Source: Schistocephalus solidus (Eukaryota > Platyhelminthes > Cestoda > Diphyllobothriidea > Diphyllobothriidae). Taken from it: DNA of 64,000 nt. The position numbers and the translations under genes were made by a program. Every line of letters begins with the position of its first letter. The stretch's first letter is position 1. The notes under the pieces were generated by a model, which worked only from the letters and a program-made list of their open reading frames with translations, searched no databases and was not told the origin of the DNA. Location: NCBI GenBank assembly GCA_017591395.1, contig WEDG01003255.1, positions 1 through 64,000 on the forward strand, given 5' to 3'. Shown here piece after piece: positions 10,972 to 22,650 of the stretch.

Positions 10972-12748
10972 GCAGACCCTGTAACGAACCACAGTTCCGA
11001 CAGAATTGTTTGAATGGACAGGCAACACTTTTCGCGCGGATCCCGGATGGGGATGGAGTGATGGAATGTCGGTGAAGATGCCGGTGCCCCCTTCCACTCT
11101 CGAACGCTGACCCCCATACCCACGAGTACCGTCGCCGCTCATCGTACCGCTACCCGCCGTTCAATTTCAGCATCCCCTCGTCCCGACCCTGCAGTCGCCC
11201 ACAGCGTTGCACTCCCCACCGGTTATCCAACAGACATGACCTAATTCCCCCCACTCCAAAAGGGATATCGCATCATGTAACCCTCCCTTCTTTATTTTCT
11301 ATTGTGCCCTTTCACACCTTTATATCTTTCTTAATAGTAGAATCCATTTCCAACATTTCTGCCGTTCCTTCTAATGACTGTTGCGTTTGAGTGCTTGACA
11401 TAGTGCTAAGAGACAATGTTCAATACGCGCATCGTCTAATAAGGACTACAGGTGCGTTACTCGCCCGTGTGTGTGCAAACCTCGAAGTCTTCGGCCGCTA
11501 CATTGGTGGCAGCGGTGGGATGGAGAGGAGCACACATTTCCACACCTACCAAACCAACTCCACAGCACTGAGGACAGTGCTGCGTTTCAGAGGGAGGCCA
11601 TGTAACGAACCACAGTTCCGACAGAATTGTTTAAATGGACAGGCAACACTTTTTCGCGCGGATCCCGGATGGGGATGGAGTGATGGAATGTCGGTGAAGA
11701 TGCCGGTGCCCACTTCCACTCTCGAACGCTGACCCCCATCCCCACGAGTACCGTCGCCGCTTATCGTATCGCTACTCTCTGTCAATGTCAGCATCCTCTC
11801 GTCCCGACCCTGCAGTTGCCCTCAGCGTTGCACTCCCCACCGGTTATCCAACAGACATGACCTAATTCTCCCCACTCCAAAAGGGATATCGCATCATGTA
11901 ACCCTCCCTTCTTTATTTTCTATTGAGCCCTTTCATACCTTTATATCCTTCTTAATAGTAGAATCCATTTTCCAACATTTCTGCCATTCTTTCAAATGAC
12001 TGTTGCGTTTGAGTGATCGGCATGGTGCTTAGAGATCATGTTCAATACGCGCATCGTCTAATAAGGACTACAGGTGCGTTACTCGCCCGTGTGTGTGCAA
12101 ACCTCGAAGTCTTCGGCCGCTACATTGGTGGCAGCGGTGGGATGGAGAGGAGCACACACTTCCACACCTACCAAACCGACCCGCACAGCACTGAGGACAG
12201 TGCTGCATTTCAGAGGGAGGCCATGTAACGAACCACAGTTCCGACAGAATTGTTTGAATGGACTGGTTACAATTTTCGCGCGGATCCCGGATGGGGATGG
12301 AGTGATGGAATGTCGGTGAAGATGCCGGTGCCCCCTTCCACTCTTGAACGCTGACCCCCATCCCCACGAGTACCGTGGCCGCTCATCGTACCGCTACCCT
12401 CCGTTCAATGTCAGCATCCCCTTGTCCCGACTCTGCAGTTGCCCACAGCGTTGCACTCCCCACCGGTTATCCAACAGACATGACGTAATTCCCCCCACTT
12501 CAAAAGGGATATCGCATCATGTAACGTTCCTTTCTTTATTTTCTATTGTTCCCTTTCATACCTTTATATCCTTCTTAATAGAAGAATCCATTTCCAACAT
12601 TTCTGCCGTTCCTTCTAATGACTGTTGCGTTTGAGTGATTGGCATGGTGCTTAGAGACCATGTTCAATACGCGCATCGTCTAATAACGACTACAGGTGCG
12701 TTCCTCGCCCATGTGTGTGTGGAACCTCGAAGTCTTCGGCCGCTACAA
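10972..12748. repeat. 622-bp tandem repeat, about 2.9 copies
   Basis: The landmark CTGTTGCGTTTGAGTG starts at 11,378, 12,000 and 12,622, an exact 622-base spacing. GTAACGAACCACAG starts at 10,981, 11,602 and 12,225. Copies are highly similar, with scattered substitutions and single-base indels. The array starts within a unit near 10,972 and stops abruptly in another at GGCCGCTACA (12,748). The open frames it contains repeat with the unit and are not supported as genes. It could be a young satellite or a tandem of LTR-like units. Confidence 0.9.
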
Positions 12749-13560
12749 CCCCACACCGGAATCGACTGCGCTCGCATCTGATTGGAAGTACTTATCCCTT
12801 AGAATCGCCCGCAGACGTTTCTACCTCTGTCAAATGAATACTCTCTAACGTCAATAACAGACTAGTCTTTCTCTAACTATTCTTACCTGATACATTTATC
12901 CTCATTCTGTAAAACGTTTTTTACTTCAAATTTTGCTATTTCTGAACTTTGGAAAAGAGGTTTTTTTACTTAAAACAAACTCTTCATTTCGAGCAATGCT
13001 TTTTAAGCAAACAAACAAACCAAATCAAAAGTGGTTAAGGAAAATAAGAGTTTGTTTTAGGTTTTTTCCTGTGTTCTAAGGATTTGACGGCGCCCAAGCA
13101 GTGCCAAATCAATAAACCTATTTATTTATTTACCTAGATTAGATCAATGGTTATGCGCAAATCATATATTGCAGGTCAAATAGATCAATGACTGGTCAAT
13201 AGGATTATCGGAACATTTTTTATGGTCTTCGGGCCTCAATTGGTAGTTACGACGCTTTGATAGGCAGTGAAATTATGGACTTCCCGACTTTTCGATGGAC
13301 CAATAGCATTAACGGTTAAAAGTGACATAAGTCAATAAGATTAGAGAATTGATATGACAACTTGGGCATTCTAGCCAATGGGAGCATCGGTTTCTGTTGC
13401 TAGTAATCTGCTAGTAATCTGAGAAACTTTGATTCCATCGTTACACCATGGGTGACGAAGCAAGCTGACACGCGTAGGCTAGGTGCCGTTGTGAATTCCA
13501 CCATGGTTAGGCACAATTTAAGCCTGTGATCTGGTCGTGCGTTCGCGGTACGTCCACGGG
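12749..13560. other. Unassigned DNA
   Basis: No gene or repeat recognised; includes short T-rich and A-rich stretches around 12,950-13,030. Confidence 0.45.
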
Positions 13561-14490
13561 TTAGCACGCTTGTTGCAACTGAGAAAAAGGACGCCAAATA
13601 GGGGGCACGAGACGGGCTGCTACAGCTTCTCTCTCCTCGTCAAAAGGCGGCTCCTTGATATACATGAAAATAAACCACTTGGATAAGAGGTTAGTCTTAT
13701 CAAACTTATCGGTTAACTTGTTTCCTTGAAAGTTCCTTACAGCCTCCTTTTCTTCTTGAGATTCCTTTTTATTTTCAATGTCACCTACTTGGGTTGGGGA
13801 CGCGCAATCTCCTTTCAAGCGGACAGCAGCTCTCTAAAAATGATGAATCAAGTTCCTAAAGAACAACGGAGCAGCTTTTGGGTCAAGTACGTGTGCAGAG
13901 CTCCAGTCCTTGTCAGTCAATTGTTCATGCATTTTGTTATAATCACTTTTCCATACATTTCTCTTCCTTACTGCTCGAATTTCGGGTTCAGAAAAATGAC
14001 TTTGCTTCCAAGAAAGATCGTATGGTCATTTCGCCTAAGGGGCTTGTGAGAACTTAATTCAAGGATACAGTTATCATCTCAAATAATGATGCGATCCAAA
14101 CAGCTTGAATACTGCCATTTTTTAACGGCGTGTCCATTGTGATGTGTTATTTAAGTAACTCGTCAGTTATCAACTGAAGTACTTCCTGTTCGAATGCGTT
14201 TTCCGATCGCAAACAGTACATCTATTCCCATTCGATATCTGGAGCGTTTAAATCTCAAAGTATTAATATGTGTCTGCTATGGCAGATTTGCTTTACCTCC
14301 AGGATGTGTGCTTCGTCTTTGTCCATCCGCTGTCTTGTCGGTCTATAAACCACGGAAATATGGAGGTCCGTTTGGCTTGAAACTTTCAATTTACAATTAA
14401 GTATTTGACAAAACGTGTTCCTATTTGATATGGACCCATCCGGGAATAAATTAGGGAAATACAAGACAGTTTCATTCCACCCTGTTTTCT
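13560..14490 (-). mobile_element. CR1/Jockey-like LINE, endonuclease fragment
   Basis: The minus-strand frame at 14,255-14,464 contains LHISVVYRPTRQRMDKDEAH followed by a CHSRHILIL block. This corresponds to the region before the GDFN motif of apurinic-type LINE endonucleases. Further along, broken frames give ILELSSHKPLRRNDHTIFL-like residues, reminiscent of the end of that domain. The frame is interrupted by many stops, and the RT domain does not follow recognisably. Bases 13,561-13,818 hold a charged 85-residue frame that may be the EN-RT linker, but that is a guess. Confidence 0.6.
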
Positions 14491-14925
14491 TTCTGGTTAC
14501 CTGTATTTAAACTGAGCCAGAGGTTTGTCTTTTTGTTTCGCATAATATTGTGCCCGTCGACCTATATCGTTTCCTTGCAATATTTATAGCCTGGCTCTCT
14601 GATATTTTTTCAATTCTTCTGAATCGTGTTCCGAGGATTTAATTTTGTTATGTTCGATGAGTAATTTTATTATTTCTGAGAGGAGATCGAGGTCTCTGGT
14701 AGTGAGTTCTCGGCATCAGGCTCAGCGCACCAGCCCTTCATTGTTTTTCGTACTTTTATTCGATTTCAGTAGCACATTGCTTTCTTAAACATGGTTCTTA
14801 TTGAACATTTGGGATTGACTTAGATATTTCCGGTAAGTTTTTGTCCCACGAAATCGGAAACGGTTTACCAAGGTGGGACAAATCATTATTTCCGGAGTAA
14901 ATTATATTTTTTGTCTGACGGCTGC

Positions 14926-15003
14926 CCGAGCGGGGCCGAAAGGTTAAGAGCGCCAGTCGCTAATGGAGAGGCCAGGGGTTCCAATCCCCGTCGAGGCGGC
15001 GCA
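14926..15003 (+). tRNA. tRNA-Ser-like sequence, probably pseudogene or SINE head
   Basis: An A-box-like TGCCCGAGCGGGG..AAGGTTAAGAGCGCC is followed by an anticodon-arm-like CAGTCGCTAATGG and a B-box stem-loop GGGGTTCCAATCCCC. This order matches a serine tRNA with a GCT-type loop. The acceptor arm does not pair: the 5' side TGACGGC does not complement the 3' AGGCGGC. So it is probably a tRNA relic rather than a working gene. No SINE body is recognised downstream. Confidence 0.4.
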
Positions 15004-15540
15004 CTTTTATCTCACGTAGTACGGTTGTGGATATTTGCGATTCCCATGCCAGCAAGATCTCTACAAGACTGCATTAATTGGTAACAGGCAACTTAAACTA
15101 TCAAAGGAATATTTTACTGTGCGTAACAAAAGCACTTTTCCGAACCGAATTCCCTATCGATTGTCAATACGAAACAACGAACGACGAAGCATTCAAAGCC
15201 AATTTCTCAGTAGTTCTCCGTTCCTTGCTGATGTCCAACCACTTAGCTAGCCGAATACTGTTTCGTGAAGTCTGTATGCTTTGGTCCTCGCAGGGAACTG
15301 AGTTAAACTGAGTTAGCTACTTCGTTAAGTTTCCATTAAGCGATTTTCCGGGAGTCAAGTGGATGTTATCGCCTCTAGTGGGTTTGGCCAAGCATTTTCT
15401 GTCCACACTTCTAGGCTGACACTTGTGAAGCACGAACGATATGTGATCCAATTTCAGCTTATTTCACCGAAACGTAATTTTGGGCACATAGTAACGACCG
15501 AAGTATTAACACATCAGAAGACATAAAATTTCGAACCAAA
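15004..15540. other. Unassigned DNA
   Basis: Two overlapping plus-strand open frames (15,035-15,250 and 15,078-15,311) lack any motif. No gene supported. Confidence 0.4.
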
Positions 15541-15544
15541 TTCA

Positions 15545-15965
15545 AACGATGTGCCAAGTCGCCTGTGAAGGATGACAACGAACAAAGCGTGCTGTCAAAG
15601 AGAGTGGAGTCCAACCGGGCTTAGTTCTCAGACCAACCCCCTTTCTAATTACCTCTTCTAAACCATCTCTACAGTGCCTGAAAGCAGCTTCATTCGTGAT
15701 AGATGTGTTATTTGCACTGAGATGGAGATTATTGCAGATTGATAAGGAACTGTTCGGGAAAACCTATGGAAAATTTGTTCGGTCTCACTTGGAGTATGCT
15801 ATCCGGGCGTAGCCTCCGCGGGGTAAGAAATATTATCTACAGCTGGATCGAGTGCAGGCGAGGGCTAAAAAATGATCAATAATCTTGATCACCTGCCTTA
15901 TGAAACCCAAATGACTGAACTTGATTTGTTTCCTCTAAAGTACAGGCCAGTACGCGGTGGCTGGC
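15545..15965 (+). mobile_element. CR1/Jockey-like LINE, C-terminal fragment
   Basis: Broken frames give a VQPGLVL-P-PFL remnant of RT motif B, then a jump to FGKTYGKFVRSHLEYAI and then QLDRVQARAKK. The last two are the Y..FVRPHLEY...W and LE..Q.RATK blocks of LINE RT C-termini. The DNA at 15,840-15,900 aligns with 550-610. A large internal deletion joins motif B to the C-terminal region. Confidence 0.7.
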
Positions 15966-16079
15966 GGGTTTCAACCGGAGCAATTACGCCCTTTCGTCAC
16001 CATTAATTAGGGCGGAATTTCTCCGGCTGAAACACGCAAAATTGCCTTGTCCGGACCAAATGCCTACAATTGTACTTTG

Positions 16080-16790
16080 AGAACTTGGCAACGAACTGTG
16101 CGGCTTACTAGATATATTTCAGGAGTCCTTCGAAGAAGGCAAACGCCTGGAAGAATGGAAGAGTGCTCTCATCATTCCGATTTACGTAGGAGGGCCAGAG
16201 ATGGCCGCTAAATATTACCATCCAGTCAGTTTAACATGCAAGTCATGCAAAATAATCAAGCGCATTATAAAAACACATCTAATGCACTGCCTGGAAGTTA
16301 ACAACCTATGGTGCAACGCCACACATGGATATCGTCGGGACGCTCTAGAATCACCAGTATTCTCCATTCGCATGGGCAATGAATGAGTTCTGCAGACAGG
16401 GGCAACCCTATAGTTTTTGTAATTTTTGATTTCTAAAAGGCCTTTGATAGCATACCACACTGATTCTCCTAAAAAATATTTGGGAAATAGGAATTCAGGG
16501 CGGGATGATCAAATGGATCAAAAGCTTTTTAACCTCTAAGATACACAGAGTTGTTGTCGGAAATTCAACCTTGGACTGGGCAAAGGTAACGATTGGTGTC
16601 AGACGAGGTTCCATCTTAGGCCCGTAACTCATTCTAATCCATGTAAACGATTTTCTCAAGGATTAAGAAGCTGTCACTTGTGCTGACGACTTAGAAATAT
16701 AGGCTGAGGTCGAATACGCTGACGACGCAAAAAGGTTACAATCGAATATCGACAAAATGAGTGTCTAGTCGACCATGTGGCTGCTTAAAC
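16080..16790 (+). mobile_element. LINE reverse-transcriptase domain, degraded
   Basis: The plus strand carries LEEWKSALIIPIY, then YHPVSLTCKSCKIIKRIIK. A VIFDF-stop-KAFDSIPH block follows (motif A, aspartate kept), then VRRGSILGP-stop-LILIHVNDF (motif B) and ADD-containing remnants of motif C near 16,685-16,730. Stops interrupt each block and the frame shifts several times. This is a separate copy from the fragment ending at 15,965. It lies on the same strand but restarts at an earlier part of the protein. Confidence 0.78.
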
Positions 16791-17454
16791 CAGCATCGCC
16801 AACTCTTGACAACCTTAATACTTTCCTCCAATTTTGCAACCCTGACGATGGTCTCCAGGTTCAGTTGATAATCGAGGCGTGTTCTGATGGTTTCGCCTCT
16901 TTGGTGATGGACTATGCAGTCAGCAAGGTCGCATCTCGATGATTATCTCTTGACCTCTACTGTCCCCTCTTCGTTTCGACCCTGTTGTCCAGATGAGTTC
17001 CTACTCTCTCACCTCCACTGGTGGTTATAAACAGTAGCTATGACTGCTCTATTATCTCTCAGCCGACAAGGAGCGTTCCGAACCTTCATACGTTGCCAGC
17101 AACATCACAATACTATCCCATTGCATCTAGCTATTAATTTTTTAGTGAAGCAGTTTTTTTTCTCCGATTTTCTTTTAAATTGGCGGCTCGCCGAACCCCA
17201 CCTTCGATTTAACCGTAGGAGTTTTTTTACTGCTTCTTTTCTAGTTCACCGTATATGCCAAAGATTGTTGACTATTGTTTTAAAATGGCAAATCGTTCTG
17301 AATCGGATATGCCTACCATACTTCTAATTTCTGCTGTTCATATGGCTGCTCACATAGTGCAGCAATTATCCACTTTGTATTCATTTATACCGCGATACTA
17401 AGTTTGTAATGATGGGGCTCTCTTGGCCTTAAATATACACTTTATTTTTTATTT
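16791..17454. other. Unassigned DNA
   Basis: No domain found; a plus-strand frame at 17,040-17,327 has no recognisable motif. Confidence 0.4.
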
Positions 17455-18140
17455 ATTTAAGGTTAATGTATCAAAATGTGTGATCCTAAACATTATTGCC
17501 ACCCGAAGAGTTTCCCCAAAACACCAATATGTTTTAACGGCACTGCAGTAAAAGAGTTGGAAGCGCAAGAAGATCTGGGTATGTGGACAACTGCGAACTT
17601 GATGCCGTCAGAACATTGTAAGAAGGCAGTCCAGAAGACAGCTAGTACGTTAAACTGGATCGGACGTGCATTTAAAATATTCCACCTGAAGTCTTCGGAA
17701 AAATCTTTGGCGTATTCGTTAGGCCATATTTAGTGTATGGGATGCCCGTTTGGACACCGTGGATAAAGAAAGATATTGATATCCTCGAACAGATCCAAAG
17801 GAGCAAAGGAAGATAGTCGACGGTCTTAAAGATTTAACGTTTAAAAAGTTTAAAAAGTTTTTACTTATTTCGCCTGCCTTATAGGCACTTGCGGTGAAGC
17901 CTGCTCTTAGCATTCCAGATTATCCGTGGTCATGCTTTTTCACTGAGACCGGGGGAGATTTTCGACTTTGCTTACGCAATGCATCTGCACGGTCATCCGT
18001 ATAAAATCAAAAAGTAACGCACTTGATAAGACCTCAGAAAGGTTTGCTTCAGCCTACGAGTGGTAGGACCGTGGATCTCGCCCACAGTGATATATCTATC
18101 GCCGATACCATTTCTGCTTTTTGAAGAAGGCTGGATTTCA
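17455..18140 (+). mobile_element. CR1/Jockey-like LINE, RT C-terminal region
   Basis: After an NVSKCVIL block the plus strand reads ELEAQEDLGMWTTANLMPSE, then HCKKAVQKTASTLNWIGRAF, as in the region after RT motif C. After a frame change near 17,725 it gives FVRPYLVYGMPVWTPWIKKD and LEQIQRS. Bases 18,040-18,130 give SLRVVGPWIS-T-I-LSPIP-LF, the closing block. The frame is broken by stops. Confidence 0.75.
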
Positions 18141-18420
18141 TAATATTTAACAAAAGACGACTCTCACAACATGACTGCGTAAAGCCAGTCTTGTAAATCT
18201 CTCTGACTCTTCTTTACTTTCACCTTGTTTTGCATTGAACCGCGACAAACAATTTGAATTCATGTTATGCTTTGACTCGAAAACATTTTAAATATCTACA
18301 TCTTTATATTAATAAGAAAGATACATCGGTTACTTTACATTAATAGGATCGTCAAGGACATTGTCTGTAATCCTTCAGATATACATCTGCATACACATAC
18401 AAATCTACCAGATTATCAGA
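18141..18420. other. Unassigned DNA between two LINE ends
   Basis: AT-rich; no motif recognised. Confidence 0.35.
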
Positions 18421-18662
18421 GTCCGTATGTGTGCCCTAGACTTTGATTAATTCTTCGAGATGGCCGGGACACAGGAAGATAGATGTTTTATTCGAGCATC
18501 TGGAAGGGCACTGTCATTGTACGGACCATCTGTGGGGTCATCCCTTTAAACTGCAGAGGAAGTTATTCCATTCATACATCAGACGCAACCCCTTCTCGTA
18601 GAGGGTGTTTGGAGCATGAAATGGACTCCCTGACGTGGTTGTCCTTTTAGAATTAACAATTT
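18421..18662 (+). mobile_element. CR1/Jockey-like LINE C-terminal fragment split by a short insert
   Basis: Bases 18,425-18,475 encode CALDF..FFEMAG (compare 715-760), and 18,519-18,650 encode the LWGHPFKLQRK...VFGA-NGLPDVVVL block (compare 765-880). The ~40 bases between (18,479-18,518) are not LINE sequence and resemble 1,563-1,612. Confidence 0.65.
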
Positions 18663-19242
18663 ATATTTGGTTAGCACAGGCAAGGCACTGTCTAAACAAA
18701 CATTAGTAACAAAATAAAACTATGACAATGTGGGCAGATGAAATGTACAAATACTTAATAATGAAGACAGAACTTGTCCTGCTAGGTCAAAATTTAGCGA
18801 TGTTTTGAAATTAGTAGTGAACTAGAAAATAGGCAGTGAAAAAACCTCCTACATTAAAAATGGAGGCAGAGTTCAATAGGCCTCCATTTTCGAATAGAGG
18901 GTAGGAGAAAAAAACTGCTTAGGAAAATAAGGTCAGGTGGTAGGGAAGGGTAATACTGCAGTAGCATTTCAGGATGAGATAATGAAACGTCGAGATGGTT
19001 CGTTCTTCATCACTATGGCGCAGAAAACAAAATCTCGCGAAAAGGCGTCATTGAAAGTGAGGCCTCAGCTTCTTTGGATCTAGAATTAAATTTGGACGAT
19101 GGTAGGTATCCAATGAAACGGCAGAATTTTAGACTGTGTACGTCCGAATGACTTCATCTTTCGAATGACTGGTGGTATAAGGAGACATCATGGATCATGG
19201 GGGACTCGAGGTAGAGAAAAATAGTTTCAAGAGGGCCACTTA
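18663..19242. other. Unassigned DNA with a small hairpin
   Basis: No gene. An 11-base inverted repeat, AAAATGGAGGC (18,857-18,867) and GCCTCCATTTT (18,880-18,890), encloses a 12-base loop. The part near 19,190-19,242 resembles sequence before 2,745. Confidence 0.4.
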
Positions 19243-19440
19243 AATTCCCGATGGTCATTTCTCCGAGTCATAGAGAAAGCTGCTCGGAAAGATGAGGAAA
19301 ATAAAAGGATAATAGAATCAGTGTTAAGATAAATGTGCAGTCTTCGCTTGAATGCAGCTAGACTAATTGACGACCTTATTTCAATTGGCAAGTTATTCCA
19401 AAGAAAGCTATACCTAGAAGCAACGAAAAGAGAGCGTTTA
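19243..19440 (-). repeat. Second copy of the repeat at 2,745-2,960
   Basis: Same orientation as the copy at 2,745 and similar along ~200 bases, including TTATTCCAAAGAAAGC and AATCAGTGTT. It is probably the same LINE 3' end on the minus strand, but its coding is more decayed. Confidence 0.55.
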
Positions 19441-20094
19441 CACGTGGAGGATGCAGGAGGAGGTATAATTGGTGCAGAATTGCTTAGGTTATAAGGAAGA
19501 ATAACGGGGGTAATGATAGAAAGCTTGGGGAGATTTGAGCTATTATGTGGTCGAAAAAGGAAACAAAAGCCTGCTTCCAGTCTCCAGACCGAAAGAAATT
19601 TTAGCTTCGTCAGCTGACATCTAGTTTAGTAGGAAGTATTTGAAAGATTCGGATACAGGAATTTTTTGAGAAATATCTTTTGACATTTTCAATTTTAGAA
19701 CGGCTAGATTCTTTAATTAAACCGAAGGAAGGACAGAAAAATTCAAGAATGGGAAGTACAAACATGTGATAAAGTCATAATTTAATTTCAGCAAGGTAGA
19801 AATTATATGAAATAAAACCGCAAATCTGAGCAGCTGTGGCCGTAATTTTATCGGCATGGTCCTTGATGGAGGTACATTCAGTCATAGGGCAACCTTTATA
19901 AATACCAGGTTGCGGCAGCATTACAGGCCCAAAACATATCTAACGACACTCAGAAGGTGCGAAATCCATTAGCCATGTGGAGCTCCGCGTCAAAAGAAAC
20001 TGTTTAAACGTTTAAATACAAACTTTATACTCATTTGCTAAAAAATGCCTGTACAAATACTCAAAATTGTGTCGATGGTGGCAGTTTTTCGCCT
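19441..20094. other. Unassigned DNA
   Basis: No gene or repeat recognised. Confidence 0.4.
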
Positions 20095-20335
20095 GACAGT
20101 TTGACCGTCGTAGTCCGATGATGTCCACCGTGTGCTCCACACCATGGCGGTTCAGGGACGGTTACATGCGCGTGGATTATTTTTAAGTGATAGTAGCATT
20201 GCGTTGCAGCTACCACTCTCTCTCCTTCCCCCACCTTAGCCCGGTGTCATGACAGAGTCAAGAAGACTAGAAGCAGGAGAGGACGCAGGTGGCTCGTGCA
20301 GCCGCAGGTTTTCCTGGGCGTGCCACCACACCTGG
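20095..20335 (+). repeat. Dispersed repeat family A, copy A
   Basis: Starts at TTTGACCGTCGTAGTCCGAT and continues through GGTGTCATGACAGAGTCAAG to GAGGACGCAGGTGGCT. It aligns with 62,510-62,765 and with the copies in both inverted-repeat arms. It is not coding and looks like a non-autonomous element of unknown class. Confidence 0.75.
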
Positions 20336-20905
20336 CTCGGATCCCACGAAGTGGAAGTGCCATAAAGACATTAAGGAGGAGCCATTGCAGCCTGACTATC
20401 AGTCCGTCAGTCAGCCACTACACACAAAACACGCACTGGGCAGACCACGCGGTCCGAGTTATCCCGTCACTTGTTAACCTTACAAGCCACAGCCTGTAGC
20501 GCATCTTGATAGTTTCAAGCGCGTCAGATTGTTTATACTGAGGAAAATGCACTGAGCCGTCAACCTCCCTCTCTCCCCCACCCCACAGTCAGACCACCGT
20601 CTGAGCCAGTCCGTTGTCTGATGCGGAAGTGTGCGCAGCTGCCGTTGACGTCGTCTACGCACACTGCGTACACGATCTGGCCCCTCAAACACAAGCACCA
20701 GGATTTCACACAACAGTTGGTTAAATGGCTCACATCTCACATGTGTGAGATAGCCGGAGGTCAGGTTAAGAAGGAGCCATCGCAGCCTGACTCTCAGACC
20801 ACCATTCAGCCACTCCGCACAACACACTTTAGACCGACTGCGAGTTCTGAGTGTAATTTTCCGTTGGCGACCTTCCAACCCACGGCACTGATCAACCCGT
20901 GATAT
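20336..20905 (+). repeat. Dispersed repeat family B, one partial and one full copy
   Basis: The full copy (about 20,595-20,905) aligns with 42,310-42,605 and with 60,070-60,375 on the opposite strand. Shared landmarks include ATTTCACACAACAG, an ATCTCACATGTGTGAGAT inverted repeat and AAGAAGGAGC. A partial copy (20,345-20,510) precedes it with AAGGAGGAGCCATTGCAGCC and CAGTCAGCCACT. Open frames across the family are shadows that repeat with it. Confidence 0.75.
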
Positions 20906-21085
20906 TCTCAAGCTCAGATCACACATGCAACAGAGGAGCTACATGGAGAAGGAGCCAAGGATCATACTTGCCTCTCAATCAGCTATGCAGACTGAGATCA
21001 TGGTTTTTGTGGTGTTGCTTGTGATCATGTGAAATGCAAAGGCTGGTGAGGAGAGATGTAATGTTGTGATATAGCCGGCGGTGTT

Positions 21086-22123
21086 CTACCGCAGGTTTTC
21101 AAGGAGTCGGAGGTGACCTAATAGGCCCATACAGTGTGTGAATGTGCGTGGGCAATATGGACAGATGAGTCGGGTGTGGAGGGTGTATGTTGGTGCTCCT
21201 GGCACTGGTTCGCCGGTCACTGTGTGGTGGGTTCGCAAGTGGTCGACCAGGCCGACGCGTAATGTGCATGTGCAATGACAATGAGGACAAGATAGGTCGG
21301 AAGGTACTGAGTCTGGGTGACTCTTCTGTTGGTACTGGTAGTCGAACTTATGTGAGGAAGATGGGAAGTGTTGATTGGTACGCAAGATTTGTTGGTATCG
21401 CTACGAATGTCGCTTACGTGGATGTGCATGTGACCGATCAGGCCCATGCGATGAGTGAATGCGCGTGGGCAGTGAGGGCATTGGAGGCGGTGGTCTCTGC
21501 TGTGTGTTGGTGCTCCAGACACTAGTTCGCCAGTCTCTGTGCGATGGATTCGCAATTGACCGACCATGCCAATTTGTGAGGTGAATGTGCAATCGCAATG
21601 AGGACAAATTAGTACCAAGTCCCCATCACTGATACTGGGGGTGGTGGTGGTAGTGAAGGTAGCAGGGGACAGGTAGTCAAAGGTGGCTACTGAAGTGGTG
21701 GTAGTGGGGAAATCGGTGCTCGTTACAGGGCTCGGCGCAGGGGGTGGAGGAGGGAGGATGGTGTCAGTGATCATGGGCGGCGGGGCATCAATGAAGTTGT
21801 TATCCGTGGTTGGGGTGGGCGTGCTCGTGGGGTCTGATGCAGGTGTGCAGAAGTTGATGTTGTGGCATTTTGTAACATTGAGTTCGAAGATGTCCGACCA
21901 GGCCAATTTGCGAGCGGAATGTGCGTTGACAGCGCGGGCACGTTAGCAGGGCTTGGGCATTGGCAGTTTTGATCCGAGGCACCTTTGACTTGAGAGCCAC
22001 CCCTTTGGCCTTAGCGGCGGTGATCCGGTTGGCCTCATAGATTTCTGCGCCAGTCTTCACGGATCTTCTCCATGCCGGTCTATCCTGGGTGAGGTCCTGC
22101 CGGGTCACCGGGTTGATTTGCAT
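21086..22123 (-). pseudogene. Zinc-finger tail of the LINE polyprotein
   Basis: Several fingers of similar spacing are visible. One near 21,930 reads CPRCQRTFRSQIGLVGHLRT then QC, a C2HC form. Near 21,580 CPHCDCTFTSQIGMVGQLRI has Gln in place of the first His. Near 21,480 CPHCPRAFTHRMGLIGHMHI then H is complete. In another frame, near 21,280 CPHCHCTCTLRVGLVDHLRT then H is complete, and near 21,130 CPYCPRTFTHCMGLLGHLRL has lost the second His. The frame changes near 21,300 and near 21,850. Proline/threonine-rich linkers separate the fingers. The likely role was nucleic-acid binding for the LINE. Confidence 0.8.
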
Positions 22124-22650
22124 TCACTTCAGAGATTTCTTCAAAGTGTCCTTGTAGTGTCGTTTTTGACCTCCCTGTCGGCGAGCACCCGTAGTGACAT
22201 CTCCATAGAAAAGTCGTTTGGGTAGTCACTCGTCGTCCATTCTTCCCAGGTGGCCGCTTTATTCCAGTTGCACTTGCCTCAGAATGGTGTGGATGCTGAG
22301 GATTACCATCCGCCCCAGGACTTCCGGGATCCTGTCTTGCAATCTCAGCTTCAGTATTCTGCGGAGGCAGCTGAGATGGAAGAGATTCAGCTTCCTGGCT
22401 TGGTTCCAGTAGATGGTTCAGGTCTCCGCTCCGTAAAGGAGTTTCGTCAAGAGGACAGCCTTGTACATCTTTAGTTTGGTGTTCAGGTGAATACTGTGGC
22501 GATCCCACACGGAGGCCTGCAGCCGGCCGAAGGCCTGACTTGCTTTGGAGATCCGTTGATCAACCTCGTCGTCGATTCTCGTGTTTTGTGACATTGTGCT
22601 TCCCAAATAAGCAAAGGTTTCCACATTTTGATTTGAGCGCCGTTGACATT
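22124..22650 (-). pseudogene. Post-RT C-terminal block of the LINE
   Basis: Encodes [20 protein letters not shown], then [20 protein letters not shown] and [16 protein letters not shown], the conserved sequence after the RT palm in RTE-like LINEs. A frame change near 22,420 leads into degraded sequence with DVTTGARRQGGQKR-type residues and then the zinc fingers. Confidence 0.8.

Noticed and set aside
10960..12634. Several 60-113-residue frames in the 622-bp array.
   Set aside because: They recur with each unit on both strands and show no domain; explained by the tandem repeat.
21683..21946. Glycine/valine-rich plus-strand frame opposite the zinc fingers.
   Set aside because: Antisense shadow of the proline/threonine-rich linker of the LINE zinc-finger region.
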